From the NCBI GenBank assembly GCA_964020975.1, contig OZ026622.1, positions 2,325,429-2,389,428 on the forward strand: 64,000 bases of DNA, read 5' to 3'. Source of the DNA: Hermodice carunculata (taxonomy: Eukaryota; Annelida; Polychaeta; Eunicida; Amphinomidae). This document shows positions 13,801 to 60,449 of the stretch, in pieces. Both the position numbers and the translations under genes were made by a program. A model generated the notes under the pieces. The model was not told the DNA's origin, did no database searches, and was given only the letters and a program-made list of their open reading frames with translations. Every line of letters starts with the position of its first letter. The stretch's first letter is position 1.

Positions 13801-16800
13801 TTGTGTCTGCTGAGCCCTGATTGGCTGAAACAGATGCAAGTCTCATCTTATGCATAATGCACTTTCAATGTCAGTTTTGCTTTCATCAATTTGACAGCAC
13901 AACCCAGTTATATGCACGTCTTAAACATGTAAACGGGATACAAATGGCCAGAGACTTTTGCAGGTGAATCTCAATGGAATTAGCGAGTACAGCAGGACAC
14001 CATACACAAAAAAACGCAGGCAAACAGGTCAACTTGCCCCCAAAGGTCATACCTTCATACTCCATGACATTTAATATCTTGCATATGAAGGGTCAATAAA
14101 TAAAGTTTCCACATGACACATATGGACATTACACTGTCAACTTCAGATCATTTTGTGTGACTGGAAGGTCTCCATAATCGTGTTAGTTTGGTTTACTATA
14201 TGGAGGCCCAACTGTCAAGCAAAACTGCCGACTCGTGACTTTTTAAAAAAAAAAACGGGAATCATTGAAACAAAGCACAAATGCAAATTTATTCCCATAG
14301 GCTAACCACACAGGTTTCTTTTGCTTTAAAAATTATTACTTTGTTGATTTTATTTCCACTATTTCTTCAGGTAATTAACATAGATACAATTACTGTAGCC
14401 ATATGTGAGTGGTTTAGAGAAGTAAAATTTCTTTGGGACAGCTACATGTACTGTATACTGCAGGCTTGAATGTGGCAATAAGATCAATGCATATGTGGAC
14501 TGGAAGCAACTGACAAGCAAGCCATGTCACACATTCAAAGTCATGTCCAACCTAGAAAAGTGACTTTACTTTTAGACCAAATATCACAGAAACATGCATT
14601 CCTGGCATAGTAAACCTATACATTTATACCGAGTACAAGTTTTACAGAATCTGTCTGCACTAAAAATGGAACTCAATATTCAAAGTTGTTGTATTAACAC
14701 CAGCCTTCTGGGTAAAAATGTGGCTTTTGTAAAATGTTGGACATTTCTTGAAAAATATTCAGGGTAGAATGGTCAGATTTTGTGCTGTTAAAATCTTTGT
14801 GAAATTGATAAAGTTTGTGGGACTTTTCATTTTTGATATGCATTTTAATAAAGCAAAACTGATCACTTCTTAGAAATCTGATGTGTTTTTGCTGTAGAGA
14901 ATTTTTAGAGTAAATCAGTTTTGTTTTTTTGTTTTTTTTAAATAAAAATCAGAGATAAATATCCACATGAAACACACATTTTAGAGCAGATACCTGTTGT
15001 CAGTGATCAACATCCAAAGTTAAACACGGTCCATTGACTACCATGTTAATATTGAAAGTATTTTGTACATTTCCTTAGATTGCACTGGGGCTAGAAGCAC
15101 TAAGTTTGGACATTCGACACACAACATATATGTCCACCAATCTGTCCCCAAAGCTCAAAATGAAAAAAAATATCTAAAATCACCTGGACATTGCCTTAAG
15201 CATTTCTACCATTTGTCCTTATAATATACCAAGCCATTTTAAGCTTCTTTGAGACCCTATTATTCTGCAGATAAATCATGACTGGTGCTGCTGCATTTTT
15301 TTCTGGCAATGATAAATCCAACCCTATTGATTGTGTCTCTTTAGTCATTCAGATGAAGCATTCCAAACAGCTCTCATTCTTCCTTTTTTTCAGAAAAAAT
15401 TGAAGACTTGAACTGTAAATGGCCCGTACTTTCCAGATGTGCACAAGTAGTCGTTCTTCGTTGTACAACATGCTGAATGATCAAGACGCCAATCTGAAAA
15501 GAGACCACACACATTTTTATTTGATTTCTGCATATATATAACATGTAACCCTGTTCCATACACAGTATGTGGCCTGCTGTGAGATGTGTTGCCAGGACAA
15601 AAGCAGTGACTGTCCAAGCACCAGTGGAGCAATGGGACAAGAAGTATCTGCTGATATAATGCAGAATACTGTCAATGCGCTTATGTTGACCTGTAATAAT
15701 TTCACATTTTCATTTTTGCATTTTTATGCACTTAACTGAACTTTTCATTTCGTTTTTTTGACTACATTTTTATTATACCTATATTAATCAATGATTTCCA
15801 TGTTTTTATTTCAGTTTTGTGTCATTAGCAATATAAATAAAGATAAAATTAAAAGGCAATCAGAGATTGCAGGATCAATGTCCCCCTCGCCTCATTTATA
15901 ACCTTGCTAATCACAGGTCTCATTTGGGAATGACTGTAGTCAATAAATAGAGTCTATCACCGTGACCTATATACTTGGCCTAGTGACCTACTTTTAAGGA
16001 TGACAAACTCTTAGGTTCAGATTCACATGTGTGTAAAGTTTCATGATTCTACGTCAAATGACAACAGAATTACAGCCTGAGCATGAAGTGTTATGTAGTT
16101 TAACATGAATGTATCACTGTGACCCAAATACTTGACCTAGTCACCTACCTTTGTTTAATGACACACTTTTAGGTCAAGATATGTGTGTGTACGTGCGTGA
16201 AATCTCATGAAACTGAGTTAAAAAGTAAATGAATTATAGCCCTGACACGATTTTCCAAGCATAGGTCATTGTGACCCAGATACTTGACCTTGTAACCTAC
16301 TTTTGGTACATGACACTCCCTTATGTCCAGATGCACCTGTGTGTAAGTTTTCATTATTCTAAGTTGAAGGACAAGCAAGTTATAGCCCGAACACGAATAG
16401 TGGAAACCCAAATACTTGACCTAGTGACCTAATTCTGTTTCATGGCACATCTTTAGGTCAAGATATATATGTGTGTGTGTGTGCCAAGTTTCATGAAACT
16501 AAGTTAAACAGTAAAGCAATAATAGCTCAGATAGGATTTTAAATACAAAAATATGTCACTGTGACCCAGATACTTGACCTAGTAACCTGCTTTTGGTACA
16601 AGACACACCCATATGTGTAGATGCATCTGTGTGCAAAGTTTCATTTATTTAAGTTAAATAGTGAACGAACTATAGCCGGGGCAATTTTTTTAGGAATATT
16701 TCAATATTTCACTGTGACCCAGATATTTGACCTGGTGCTACACTATTGGTACATGACCACCCACCCCCCCCCCCCAATGTCCAGATGCACCTGTGTGTAA

Positions 16801-19800
16801 AGTTTCATTAATCTAAGTTGAAGGGCAAGCGATTTATAGTCTGGACATGATACCAGAGGACCAGATACTTGACCTAGCGACCTATTTTTGTTTCATGACC
16901 CACCTTTTGATAAAGATATGTGTGTGTGAAGTTTCATGAAACTAAGTTAAACAGTTAAGGAATTATAGCCCAGACATGATTTAACAAGGATATGTCACTG
17001 TGACATAGCAACCCAATTGTTTGAACCTTCCACAGAGAACATAGCCAAAAAGTTTCAGCTTAATCTGAGTGATGGTTCCGCAGAAGTCCAAAATAGCAAT
17101 AATACACAAAAAAAAAACATAAAAAAAACCAGAAAAAATAGCAGTACCACCTGGTAAACAAATTCAGAACTAGGAGTCTCTAGGATTTTCCTGTGTGATA
17201 TCAAAGCAATTGGGTGAGTGGTTTCAGAGAAGATGATTTTTTAAGATTTGTCCAAAAAAGAACCCCCCCCCCAAAAAAAATCATAAAATATCCAAAAATC
17301 AATTGAGCCTGGCCAATTAAACAAACTTGGGACGGACCCACCCAAAGTATATTGCCACCAACTTTGAAGTGAATCTGGCTGATGGTTTTGGTGAAGAAGT
17401 TGATTGTTGATGACGAACAATGGACGAAGGACCATAAGATAAGCTCAGCCAATGGCAAGTCAGCTGAGCTAAAAAAATCATAAAAAATCCAAAGATTGAT
17501 GGAGCGTGACCATTTGAACCAACTTGGTAGAGACCTACTCAAGGTACATTGCCACTAAGTTTGAAGTGAATCTGGTTGACGGTTTCGTAGAAGTTGATTG
17601 TTGACCGCAGACGACGACAGATGAAGGACCATAAGTTTAGCTCAGCTACTGACAAGACAGCTGAGCTAAAAAATTGGCCCCAAAACCTGACTTGCCAGAG
17701 GGGCACCTGTTTTCATCCTGAATGTTGGTCTCTCATAAAAAAAAATTCTATTTGACCTCTTACTGGTCAACTTGATTTACCAGCTGGAGATTCAAGAGAA
17801 TGAACATACACTACTTCTCAAGGAATAATTTCATGATCTCTGTACCTGTGATTGCACCTCATTCACATACCAGGTATATCATAAATTGGAATGAATGTTC
17901 AGCTGGAATTAAATGATACTCTGTTGCCTTCAAATTCCTCATAAGAAGAGTCTTCATTGACTCATGCCTGCTCTGTTTAAAGCAGTAGTTTTTGCATTCT
18001 ATGGCAAAAACCAGCAGCCAACGCATTTTCCAGGCTGGTATGTAGACAGTCGTGCACAACCTCTCATTTCTGACCACTTTCATCTATGCATCTTAAACTT
18101 GATCACATCACTGAGGGTCACTTAGGGCCACTGTAGTTTGGAAAATTGGGCTCCACAAGCAATGTGTAGTAATTAATTAGAGGTCATGCTGTAATGTCCA
18201 GCAAGTGATGTCCACTAAATTTATTAATTCAGACTGTGCATCAAAGCCTCAGCTGTCTCTGAAAAAACAAGACAAAGCCCTCGTTCTGGGTCCTACCAAG
18301 TCCCGGGAGAAACAAGTGGATCTAACTCACAAAAGATCACCTCTAAAACCAATTGCTGTCGTGCATCCGGGGCAGAAGCAGCCTGGCGACTTCGTGATTC
18401 ACCATGCAGTTCATCCTCCGAAACAGAGGAACGATCACGATGAGTCTGATGAAGCAGAAAGTGAAGTATGTTCCAGTTCACCCTCCCTCTTGAATTAAAA
18501 CTGAGTTCACAGCTGAGTCAACACTTTTCTATGACATGGGGCGGGTGCCATTTGGCTTGCTCTTGCCAGGGAAACTTGTTGACCTGTGCGGTGTTGCCTT
18601 GGTAGGTCTTAGCTGCAATTCTCATTTAAATTGTTTTTTCATTACTGTTGAAATTAGTAAAAAAATTAGAAGCAGATTAAACTTAATGGCCATACATGGT
18701 TGTCTGGTCAAGGGGGCGGGGAAAGGGTTAATTTTATTTGAATAGCATCACTGTAAATTGAAACTGAAATAGGCAACAAGAAACCCCAGCTGCAACCCCA
18801 GTTTAGAATTTTGTCAGTCAGCAGAACAAAATGCCAACTGACGCAGATTTGATTTGTATCAGAACTTTAAACATTTCCAAAAGCAGTCAGATGCACTGAT
18901 GGTCTGTTCATGTCGGCTATATGCAAATGTCTATATGCAGTTACAGTACCTTTTTACTCTTATCATGATTTTGAAATGAAATATAAATATTTTTTGTCCT
19001 TGAAAATTACATTAAATGGTTTTGGAGTGGGCTCATATGTGATGATGTTAGATTGGCTGAGTGGTAGTGTCAGATTGACTGTGTGGCTGTGTTAAATTGA
19101 CTGGGTGGGCCTGTTAGTTTCATTGGGTGGTAATGTAGAATTGACTGTGTGGCTGTGTTAAATTGACTGGGTGGCCATGTTAGATTGGCTGGGTGGTAGG
19201 GTCGAGTTGACTGTGTGGCTGTGTTAAATTGACTGGGTGGCCATGTTAGATTGACTGGGTGGTAGTGTAGAATTGACTGTGTGGTTGTGTTAAATTGACT
19301 GGGTGGCCATGTTCAATTGGCCGGGTGGTAGTGTAGAATTGACTGTGTGGTTGTGTTAAATTAACTGCATAGACATGTTAGTTTCATTGGGTGGTAATGT
19401 AGAACTGACTGTGTGGTTGTGTTAAATTAACTGGGTGGCCATGTTAGATTGGCTGGGCAGTAGTGTAGAATTGACTGTGGTTGTGCTAAATTGACTGCAT
19501 GGACATGTTAGATTGGTTGAGTGGTATTGTAGCATTGACTGTGCCTGTGTTAAATTGACTGAGTGGCCATGTCAGATTGGCTATGTGCTAGAGTTGGATC
19601 AGCTAGGTGGAAGGGTTGGACTGCCTGGGTGGTAGTACTGGATTGGCTAGATGGTGGTGCCATAGCCTTGGCTTCAATTCTCACTGGGCGCAAACATGCA
19701 AAACATTAATTTGGTAGGTATGACCGTTTAAAAGTTCACATTTGTTCTGCAGCTGGACTTTATGGATGACGTCAGTGTGTCCGAAAGCAGTTCTTCAGAG

Positions 19801-20355
19801 AGTGGGGAAGAGAGTGTGGAGGGAACTGTCAGTGCCATATTCAAGACACAGGGTAAGATTGGATTGCCCGACCTCAATGGCATCTCCATCTTGTCCTTCA
19901 CCCCTGCCTTCTCCTTCTCCCTTTTCACTCTCCCGCCCCAGTATCAGAAACACAAGGAAGAACTGGCACATGACGCTGATGCAATTGCAAACACTCCCCA
20001 GTCACAGCTACGAAAGAAAAGGAGATTCCCAAAGAAGAAGCAGCTGGTGAAACAGAAACAGAAACAGACTAACATTGGCAAATTGGGTGAGAAAATCCAA
20101 AGAAGTCTACTGGCAAAGTCACAAAATATCAAAGCCTTTATGAAGAAACTGGATCCACTACCCAGCAAACCCAAAAGAAAAGTGATCATTTCTCCTGTGC
20201 ATGAAGGCCAGATGGGGAATGTGAAAACCTCCAGCAAAGTGCAGGTTGATCAGAGCGACGAGAGAGTTGAAGGGCAAGAGGCTGATGCTGAGGACCCAAC
20301 AGTTTATAGCCTGACGGATGTGGATATGGTGGACACAGATGTCTCTGATTCTTAA
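10720..20355 (+). CDS. Unrecognised charged nuclear-type protein, 3' exons
   Basis: Three plus-strand exons (10720-10875, 18233-18465, 19753-20355) join with matching phases: A|AC across the first junction and phase 0 across the second. The product is low-complexity and hydrophilic. It has a Gln/Ser/Lys-rich start (NQNQAGAQSQS), a basic stretch (TSRKSSKHD), an acidic Ser/Glu block (DDVSVSESSSSESGEE), a strongly basic block (RKKRRFPKKKQLVKQKQKQ) that would serve as a nuclear localisation signal, and an acidic tail ending VDTDVSDS. I recognise no domain and name no family. The start lies upstream, in an exon I did not find. It is convergent with DALRD3. Confidence 0.7.
11030..11516. mobile_element. 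Degraded hairpin MITE remnants
   Basis: The words GAAAGCTGTTGACCTGGGCC near 11096 and CAAAAGCTTTCCTTGGAGTG near 11420 are fragments of the CAACAGCTTTCCTTGG hairpin core, the second followed by its inverse at about 11473. A G-rich tract lies at 11286-11345. Ends are unclear. Confidence 0.4.
11974..12202 (-). mobile_element. TTAA-type (piggyBac-like) hairpin MITE
   Basis: TTAA flanks both ends, with TTAACCCTTTACCCCTCA at the left and GGAAAGGGTTAA at the right. The internal hairpin with CAACAGCTTTCCTTGGCGTG and its inverse lies at about 12108-12170, near the right end, so the element is reversed relative to the copy at 31874. Confidence 0.75.
12639..12698. repeat. Two tandem 30-bp units
   Basis: TTTTATAAATAAACAGTGGG followed by AAATATCTTA is present twice, back to back and identical. 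Confidence 0.9.
13326..13745. mobile_element. TTAA-type MITE, second subfamily, with nested MITE
   Basis: It is flanked by TTAA and has ends TTAACTCTTTCAGTACCGAC and GGCACTGAAAGAGTTAA. Near the right end is the hairpin GTCAACAGCTTTCCTTGAGG with the arm AGGAAAACTGTGGAC. A second element (13461-13638) has inserted into it. The termini differ from those of the CCCTTTCCCC subfamily, but the hairpin is the same. Confidence 0.75.
13461..13638. mobile_element. Nested TACAGT MITE
   Basis: The inverted ends are TACAGTGAAAACTCGTTATA and TATAATGAGGTTTGACTGTA with TA at the borders, of the pogo/Tigger or mariner type. The element is about 178 bp. Related copies lie at 24406-24528 and 40964-41138. Confidence 0.75.
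13746..15855. other. Unassigned intron sequence
   Basis: AT-rich intron of the plus-strand gene. 14690-15190 loosely resembles the dispersed repeat at 48.8-49.6 kb. 15374-15640 has no supported coding. I see nothing else with recognisable ends. Confidence 0.4.
15856..17680 (+). repeat. Composite dispersed repeat with GACCT tandem core
   Basis: It begins near AATCAGAGATTGCAGG at about 15858 and holds seven irregular units of about 150 bp, each with a GATACTTGACCTAGTGACCT-like word (near 15967, 16129, 16279, 16412, 16570, 16724 and 16864). It continues into a CAGTACCACCTGGTAAACAA region and two CCAAAAATCAATTGAGCC-type blocks. It ends at about 17670 in GACAGCTGAGCTAAAAA, the terminus shared with 58735 and 61690. 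There is no coding content. Confidence 0.7.
18233..18465 (+). CDS. Exon of the unrecognised plus-strand gene
   Basis: The acceptor is TTAATTCAG and the donor GAA|GTATGT. The exon starts with 2 nt that complete an asparagine codon from the previous exon, then reads CASKPQLSLKKQDKALVLGP and ends in an acidic DHDESDEAESE. It is followed after only 11 nt by a TTAA-type MITE in the intron. Confidence 0.75.
18477..18731 (+). mobile_element. TTAA-type hairpin MITE next to an exon
   Basis: TTCACCCTCCCTCTTGAATT at the left and GGGGAAAGGGTTAA at the right bound a copy whose left TTAA has decayed to TTCA. The hairpin is weakened. It sits 11 nt downstream of the donor of the plus-strand exon ending at 18465. 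Confidence 0.65.
19040..19570. repeat. 66-bp minisatellite, about eight units
   Basis: The word GTTAAATTGACTGGGTGG recurs at 19091, 19157, 19223, 19289, 19355 and 19421 with an exact 66-bp period. Two degenerate 64-bp units follow. Each unit is itself built of three roughly 22-bp ATTGACTGGGTGG-like submotifs. It lies in the last intron of the plus-strand gene. Confidence 0.93.
19753..20355 (+). CDS. Last exon(s) of the unrecognised plus-strand gene
   Basis: After TTCTGCAG it reads LDFMDDVSVSESSSSESGEE and stays open to TAA at 20353-20355. The stretch around 19853-19941 looks like a short retained intron: a GGTAAG donor-like site, then a pyrimidine tract and CCCCAG. Read as protein, this stretch gives an incongruous Phe/Ser/Pro segment. 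The most canonical donor would shift the frame, while a weaker donor GTCAGT at 19828 removes 114 nt in frame. The basic block KKRRFPKKK and the tail DVDMVDTDVSDS follow. Confidence 0.72.
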   Translation: MDFMDDVSVSESSSSESGEESVEGTVSAIFKTQGKIGLPDLNGISILSFTPAFSFSLFTLPPQYQKHKEELAHDADAIANTPQSQLRKKRRFPKKKQLVKQKQKQTNIGKLGEKIQRSLLAKSQNIKAFMKKLDPLPSKPKRKVIISPVHEGQMGNVKTSSKVQVDQSDERVEGQEADAEDPTVYSLTDVDMVDTDVSDS

Positions 20356-20356
20356 G

Positions 20357-21355
20357 ACAATCTTGATCCCACTGAGGCTATTTTACATTCCTGACTTAGC
20401 CACTTCGCTCCCGTTTGTTTAGAGACAACACACTTGAAGATCACACATGGGAGGAAATAGGGACTTAACCAACTGCATGTGTAAGAGCAGTCCATGACCG
20501 GTTGATGAAATAGTCCGCATCAAAATTTTGTTCTAGGTACAATGAGGATGGTAAAGATGATTCAAACTCGAATTCTGATGGTGGAAATGTTTGATGTCAT
20601 CCATTGACATTTTGTGCAAAGCAGAAGCAAAAAGAAGCGAAAAGTTGCTTGATTTCAACACTGGGTTGTGGCCAGTATGGAATATGTATGGTCTGTCTAG
20701 CAGGCAAAATGGACAGAGTCAGCTCATGCTGAAACGACATCTAATTGGACAAGAAAATTTATGTGCATAAGGGCGTGTGCTTGATAGAGCAGGCTCTTTT
20801 AATGTTGCTCAGTTGAGTATCATAAGTCTTATCAGATAATGTAAGCTTTAGACTATCACCACTTTCCAGTATTTGCAACCAATATTTTACAAATATATTT
20901 TGAGGTCCAAATAAGATATTTTTTTCTGAATAACTACTTATCAACATTGAAAGACTGTAAACATAAAAAGTATATACTATAAAAAAGGGCATGATTGAAG
21001 TATTTCAAATTTGTCATGAGCCAATGTGATTAAAATATCAGAAACTAAATAATAAATCTCAAAATGTCAGTCATTTCAAAGTACAATCCATGAAGTTTTA
21101 GTTTGATGATTTCAAGAATTCCACATATGAAGGCCACATGTATTTGTACCGTGGGACATGCTTCATCAACATGTGGTTTACTTGCCAATAAATGTGCAAA
21201 AACAATTTTATTTACAACTTTTAACTATTTTAACAGATGCACATACCTTGCTAGCTAGACTCTAATAGTTCTTTCAAACGTTTCCCTTTTTTGAGCTAGG
21301 CAGGTTAAAATATGCAATTCTTACACACTTGAAATCTGTGGGTAATGTAATTTTC
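20357..21355 (+). other. Probable 3' UTR and flank of the plus-strand gene
   Basis: Non-repetitive, AT-rich sequence downstream of the stop at 20355, holding the candidate poly(A) signals at 21029, 21051 and 21187. No coding is seen. Confidence 0.4.
21051..21056 (+). promoter_or_regulatory. Candidate poly(A) signal of the plus-strand gene
   Basis: AATAAA lies about 700 nt after the stop codon, with ATTAAA at 21029 and another AATAAA at 21187. Any of them would give a 3' UTR of 0.7-0.85 kb. I cannot choose between them from sequence alone. Confidence 0.3.
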
Positions 21356-21359
21356 AGCT

Positions 21360-22025
21360 CTGCTGACCATAGGTCACAGAGCTCATGTGATCACTTGTGA
21401 CTCTGTCTAAACGTCTGCTTGTGAGGGCAATACAGTGCACAAATTTCAAGAGAGCCCCAATTAACTTTCAGGACTTATCATGTGTATGAAAATCTAGACC
21501 AAGTTCAATATTGGTGGTGCCAACTATAGTATTCTGAAATATTTAGGCTGAAACGTAAAAATATTGAGATTGCTGTTTCTCGAAGAGTCTTTTATGTGTC
21601 ATCAGGAAACTTAGTAGGAATGTCAATCAGGCAAACAGACAAAAATCAAGTTGAAATTTGTGGCGTCACCTACAGTATTTCGTTCAAATTATAGGTGGCA
21701 CCACTAGTATCACTAGCAACTTAGACTTCGACTTCCCGCACAATCCCACCAAATTTGGTGAAGATGGACCATAAATTAAAGATGCTACAGAGTTCACAAG
21801 ATTTTCACATTTTGACCTCTTTATTACACAATATTGTAGGTGGCACCACTAATACCGAAAGGAACCTAGATTTTCATACACCCTATAAGTTCTGAAAGTT
21901 GAATTGGGCTAACATCAAAACTTTTAAAATTATCGTGCACACAAACCAAAAGTTTATGGACGGACGGACATAAGTGATGGTTTAGCTCTGCAACCTTAGG
22001 TTCATAGCTAATAAAAACACTAGAC
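21360..22025 (+). repeat. Dispersed repeat starting GCTCTGCTGACC
   Basis: Contains the words AATATTGTAGGTGGCACCAC, AACCTAGATTTTCATACACC and GGACGGACGGACATAAG that recur in 44.7-48.3 kb. It ends in a short hairpin TAGCTCTGCAACC...GGTTCATAGCTA. There is no coding content. Confidence 0.65.
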
Positions 22026-22089
22026 TTTATCCTGAAAAATGCTGTGAATAGAGCCCCCCTCCCCCCCCCCCCCAAAAATACTAGAACAG

Positions 22090-22665
22090 ACTGACAACAG
22101 AAAATCAAATGTCTCCCGGTGGAACACTTACGTCTGTGAATAAGCTACAGGTGATAACAAATTACAAATGACCAAGCTTGCTTGAAAATTACAATCCTAT
22201 TTTAGCTCTCACCTAGATACATTACTCTGGCAGTTTTCATCAAGTTCTTCAAGATTTATTGCAGAGAAACCAATTTCATATAAGTGACTGTGACCTTGAA
22301 AATTAAGTCAAGGTCAGCCAAATACAATCCAAACCCAGGTCTTGTCAAGATACACAATCCTACCCAGTTTCATCAAATTCCATCAAGTTCTTCAAGACTT
22401 ATTGCACGGAAACCAATTTCACATAAGTGACCCTGTGACCTTGAGAATTCGCTCAAGGTCATCCAAATACAATCCCAACCTAGGTCTTACCTAGATACAT
22501 AATCCTACCAAGTTTCATCAAATTCTGTCAAGTCCTTCAAGACTTATCGCACGGAAACCAAGTGTTGAAGAACCTGAACAACAACAACAACAACAAGCAG
22601 AAGAAGCGGAAGAAACCGGCACTAAAACAATATGTCCCCCGGCTTCCACCGGGAGACATAATAAA
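22090..22665 (+). repeat. Dispersed repeat ending GGGAGACATAAT
   Basis: There are three degenerate ~145-bp units with CACGGAAACCAATTTCACAT, a TGTGACCTTGAGAATT-like word and a CAAGTTCTTCAAGACTTATT-like word. The end is a hairpin ATGTCCCCCGGCTTCCACCG / GGGAGACATAAT at 22631-22660. A related copy is at 26780-27345. Confidence 0.65.
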
Positions 22666-22832
22666 AAGAAATCAGTATTTTTCAATGTTCTAAATTGGGG
22701 GTGTGGGGTTGCTGGAAAAGAGTACTCTGTCCACTAATGCCAAAATGCTGAAAATTTTGATTGGCCCCTTTTAACTCACCCTCCCTCCCCCCCCCCCAAA
22801 AAAAAAGAGAAAAAAAAAAGAAAAACAGTAGT

Positions 22833-23350
22833 ACAGTGGTACCTCCTTTGAAGGGCCATCTTCCTTTTAAAACCATAATTTCAGATTTTTAGTAGTGCAT
22901 TTTTTCCATGTTATATAATCTATATTGAGACCACCAGTTTTATGTGGCCACTTTCAGACCTGCCTCCAGATGATCTTTAACAGGAAGGACAACCACAAAC
23001 TTGATCACTGTGGTCAGTGGGCTTACTGACTTAAGAAATGTGGTCACTGGGCTTACTGACTTAATAAATATGGTCACTCAAGCCCTGTAGATTCTTACTG
23101 GATGGCCTCTCAACAGTTGACATTTTTTACACAGGCAAGCGAAAAAAAAAAAAAAGAAAAAGAATTTGAGATAATGTTCTTGACATTACTGGCCAGCTGA
23201 ATCAATATTCTCACACAAGGTGGTAAAATAAAGTACACCCAAAACAGCTTTCTCTTCTGCTTTTTACAAGGCTGGAGGCATACCAGGTACAGATCTAGAC
23301 TGCAAAAATCTGTAGCCACAAAAGGCATAATAAAGATTCTGTTGTGGCCC
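22833..23350. other. Intergenic stretch between convergent genes
   Basis: Holds a left TACAGTGGTACCTCCTTTGA end of a TACAGT-type MITE at 22833 without a clear right end, and two copies of GGTCACTGGGCTTACTGACT-like sequence near 23010-23065. No gene is visible. Confidence 0.4.
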
Positions 23351-23356
23351 TTTAAT
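23351..23356 (-). promoter_or_regulatory. Candidate poly(A) signal of DALRD3
   Basis: An ATTAAA hexamer on the minus strand lies about 140 nt downstream of the DALRD3 stop codon. It is the nearest common poly(A) signal variant I found there. The hexamer is frequent by chance in AT-rich DNA, so the call is weak. Confidence 0.3.
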
Positions 23357-23493
23357 AGTTCATTTTAAAATGTTTTAACCATTTACACATTTCTTGTCCA
23401 AATTCCAGAAACACTAGCATTTGGCTAATAGTCAGTGTGATCCCTGCACTGTTATGTCTGCACTCACCATCATGGTGTCCAGTACCTCGGCCT

Positions 23494-59301
<35,808 letters not shown>

Positions 59302-60440
59302 CTGTAATGATGAAATTATCCATTTTACAATTGAATGAATAAAAAGAGAAATAAAACTCTGAATTAATGGTTGCAGATGTCCTACTTTAGCAACAAAGCA
59401 GTAACATTACACCACATATGCATGTACATCTGTAGTCCTCCAGGCTGGCCTGCAAGGACAAGACACATCTCTCCAAGGTTAACTTGTTCAAGGACATGTC
59501 TGTCTTATCTGTTCTGTTGTCTTCAAAATCAGGATGCAGTTTGTAACTTGGTAACTGTAGCACCGGAGAAGGTACCAAAGAATATGGCAAAAACTGAAGT
59601 ATTTTCTAGCACCTCATACTAGCAACGATGGGATGTAACTAAGCATATTTTCCATGTTTCCTTACTGATTGGGGTAATAAGGCCTGTATTTTTCCGTTTT
59701 TAACGGAAACGGAACGGAATAATGAATTTTTGTCACCTCTGAAACCGAATTTGTTGTTTTGCCTTAATGTGTTTTTACATACAAAGAGACCATCTGAAGC
59801 GGAATTTGGAAATTTCTGGCTGGTGAAACGGAATTTCTAGTTTTTTAAAATGGAAAAATACATCTGAAATCAACCAATCAGTGATGCAAATTTTAGCTGT
59901 GTTCTGACTGGCCTTGTACATCACGTGTGGATATCTGGGAGGTGGTCATGGGAAAGAACCAACCAAGATGCAGGCTTCAAAGAAAACAAACAAACATGAA
60001 CCAGGGCAAGAAATGAGACTCTTACATAATGTTGAAGTAAATTTACACCAGTCTGTCTGAAGGCACTTCAGATAACTTTGACATGCTGAAAGCAATGATT
60101 GTACATGTATTCATCTCAACACCCACACCTGCCTAGGTTACATTCTTGTGCCTATCATGCCTGTCTATTTTTGTTTTATTTATATGTATGTATGTATGTA
60201 TGTATGTATTAAAATGCAAAATCAGAAATTGCTAGATCTATGTGCTCCCCCCCCCCCCCCAGGTCTGTAACCTTGGGATTTGGGTCAAGGTAATCATTCT
60301 TCGAACTGGACTTAGACCTTAAGCAGGATTAAAGCCATGTGCAAGAAGAAAGGTCTATGTTCAAAACTTTTCCCTTAATCAGGACTATACGCATGTGCAA
60401 TATGAAACCCTGATGCAAAATTTTTTTCAAGATATTGCGT
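59302..60440. other. Region upstream of the first resolved DALRD3 exon
   Basis: No further DALRD3 exon was recognised. 59680-59850 contains CGTTTTTAACGGAAACGGAA and repeated ACGGAAT words in a degenerate inverted arrangement, probably a hAT-like or fold-back element. (TATG)n lies at 60183-60209 and a C14 tract at 60247-60260. Confidence 0.4.
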
Positions 60441-60449
60441 GAAAATCAA

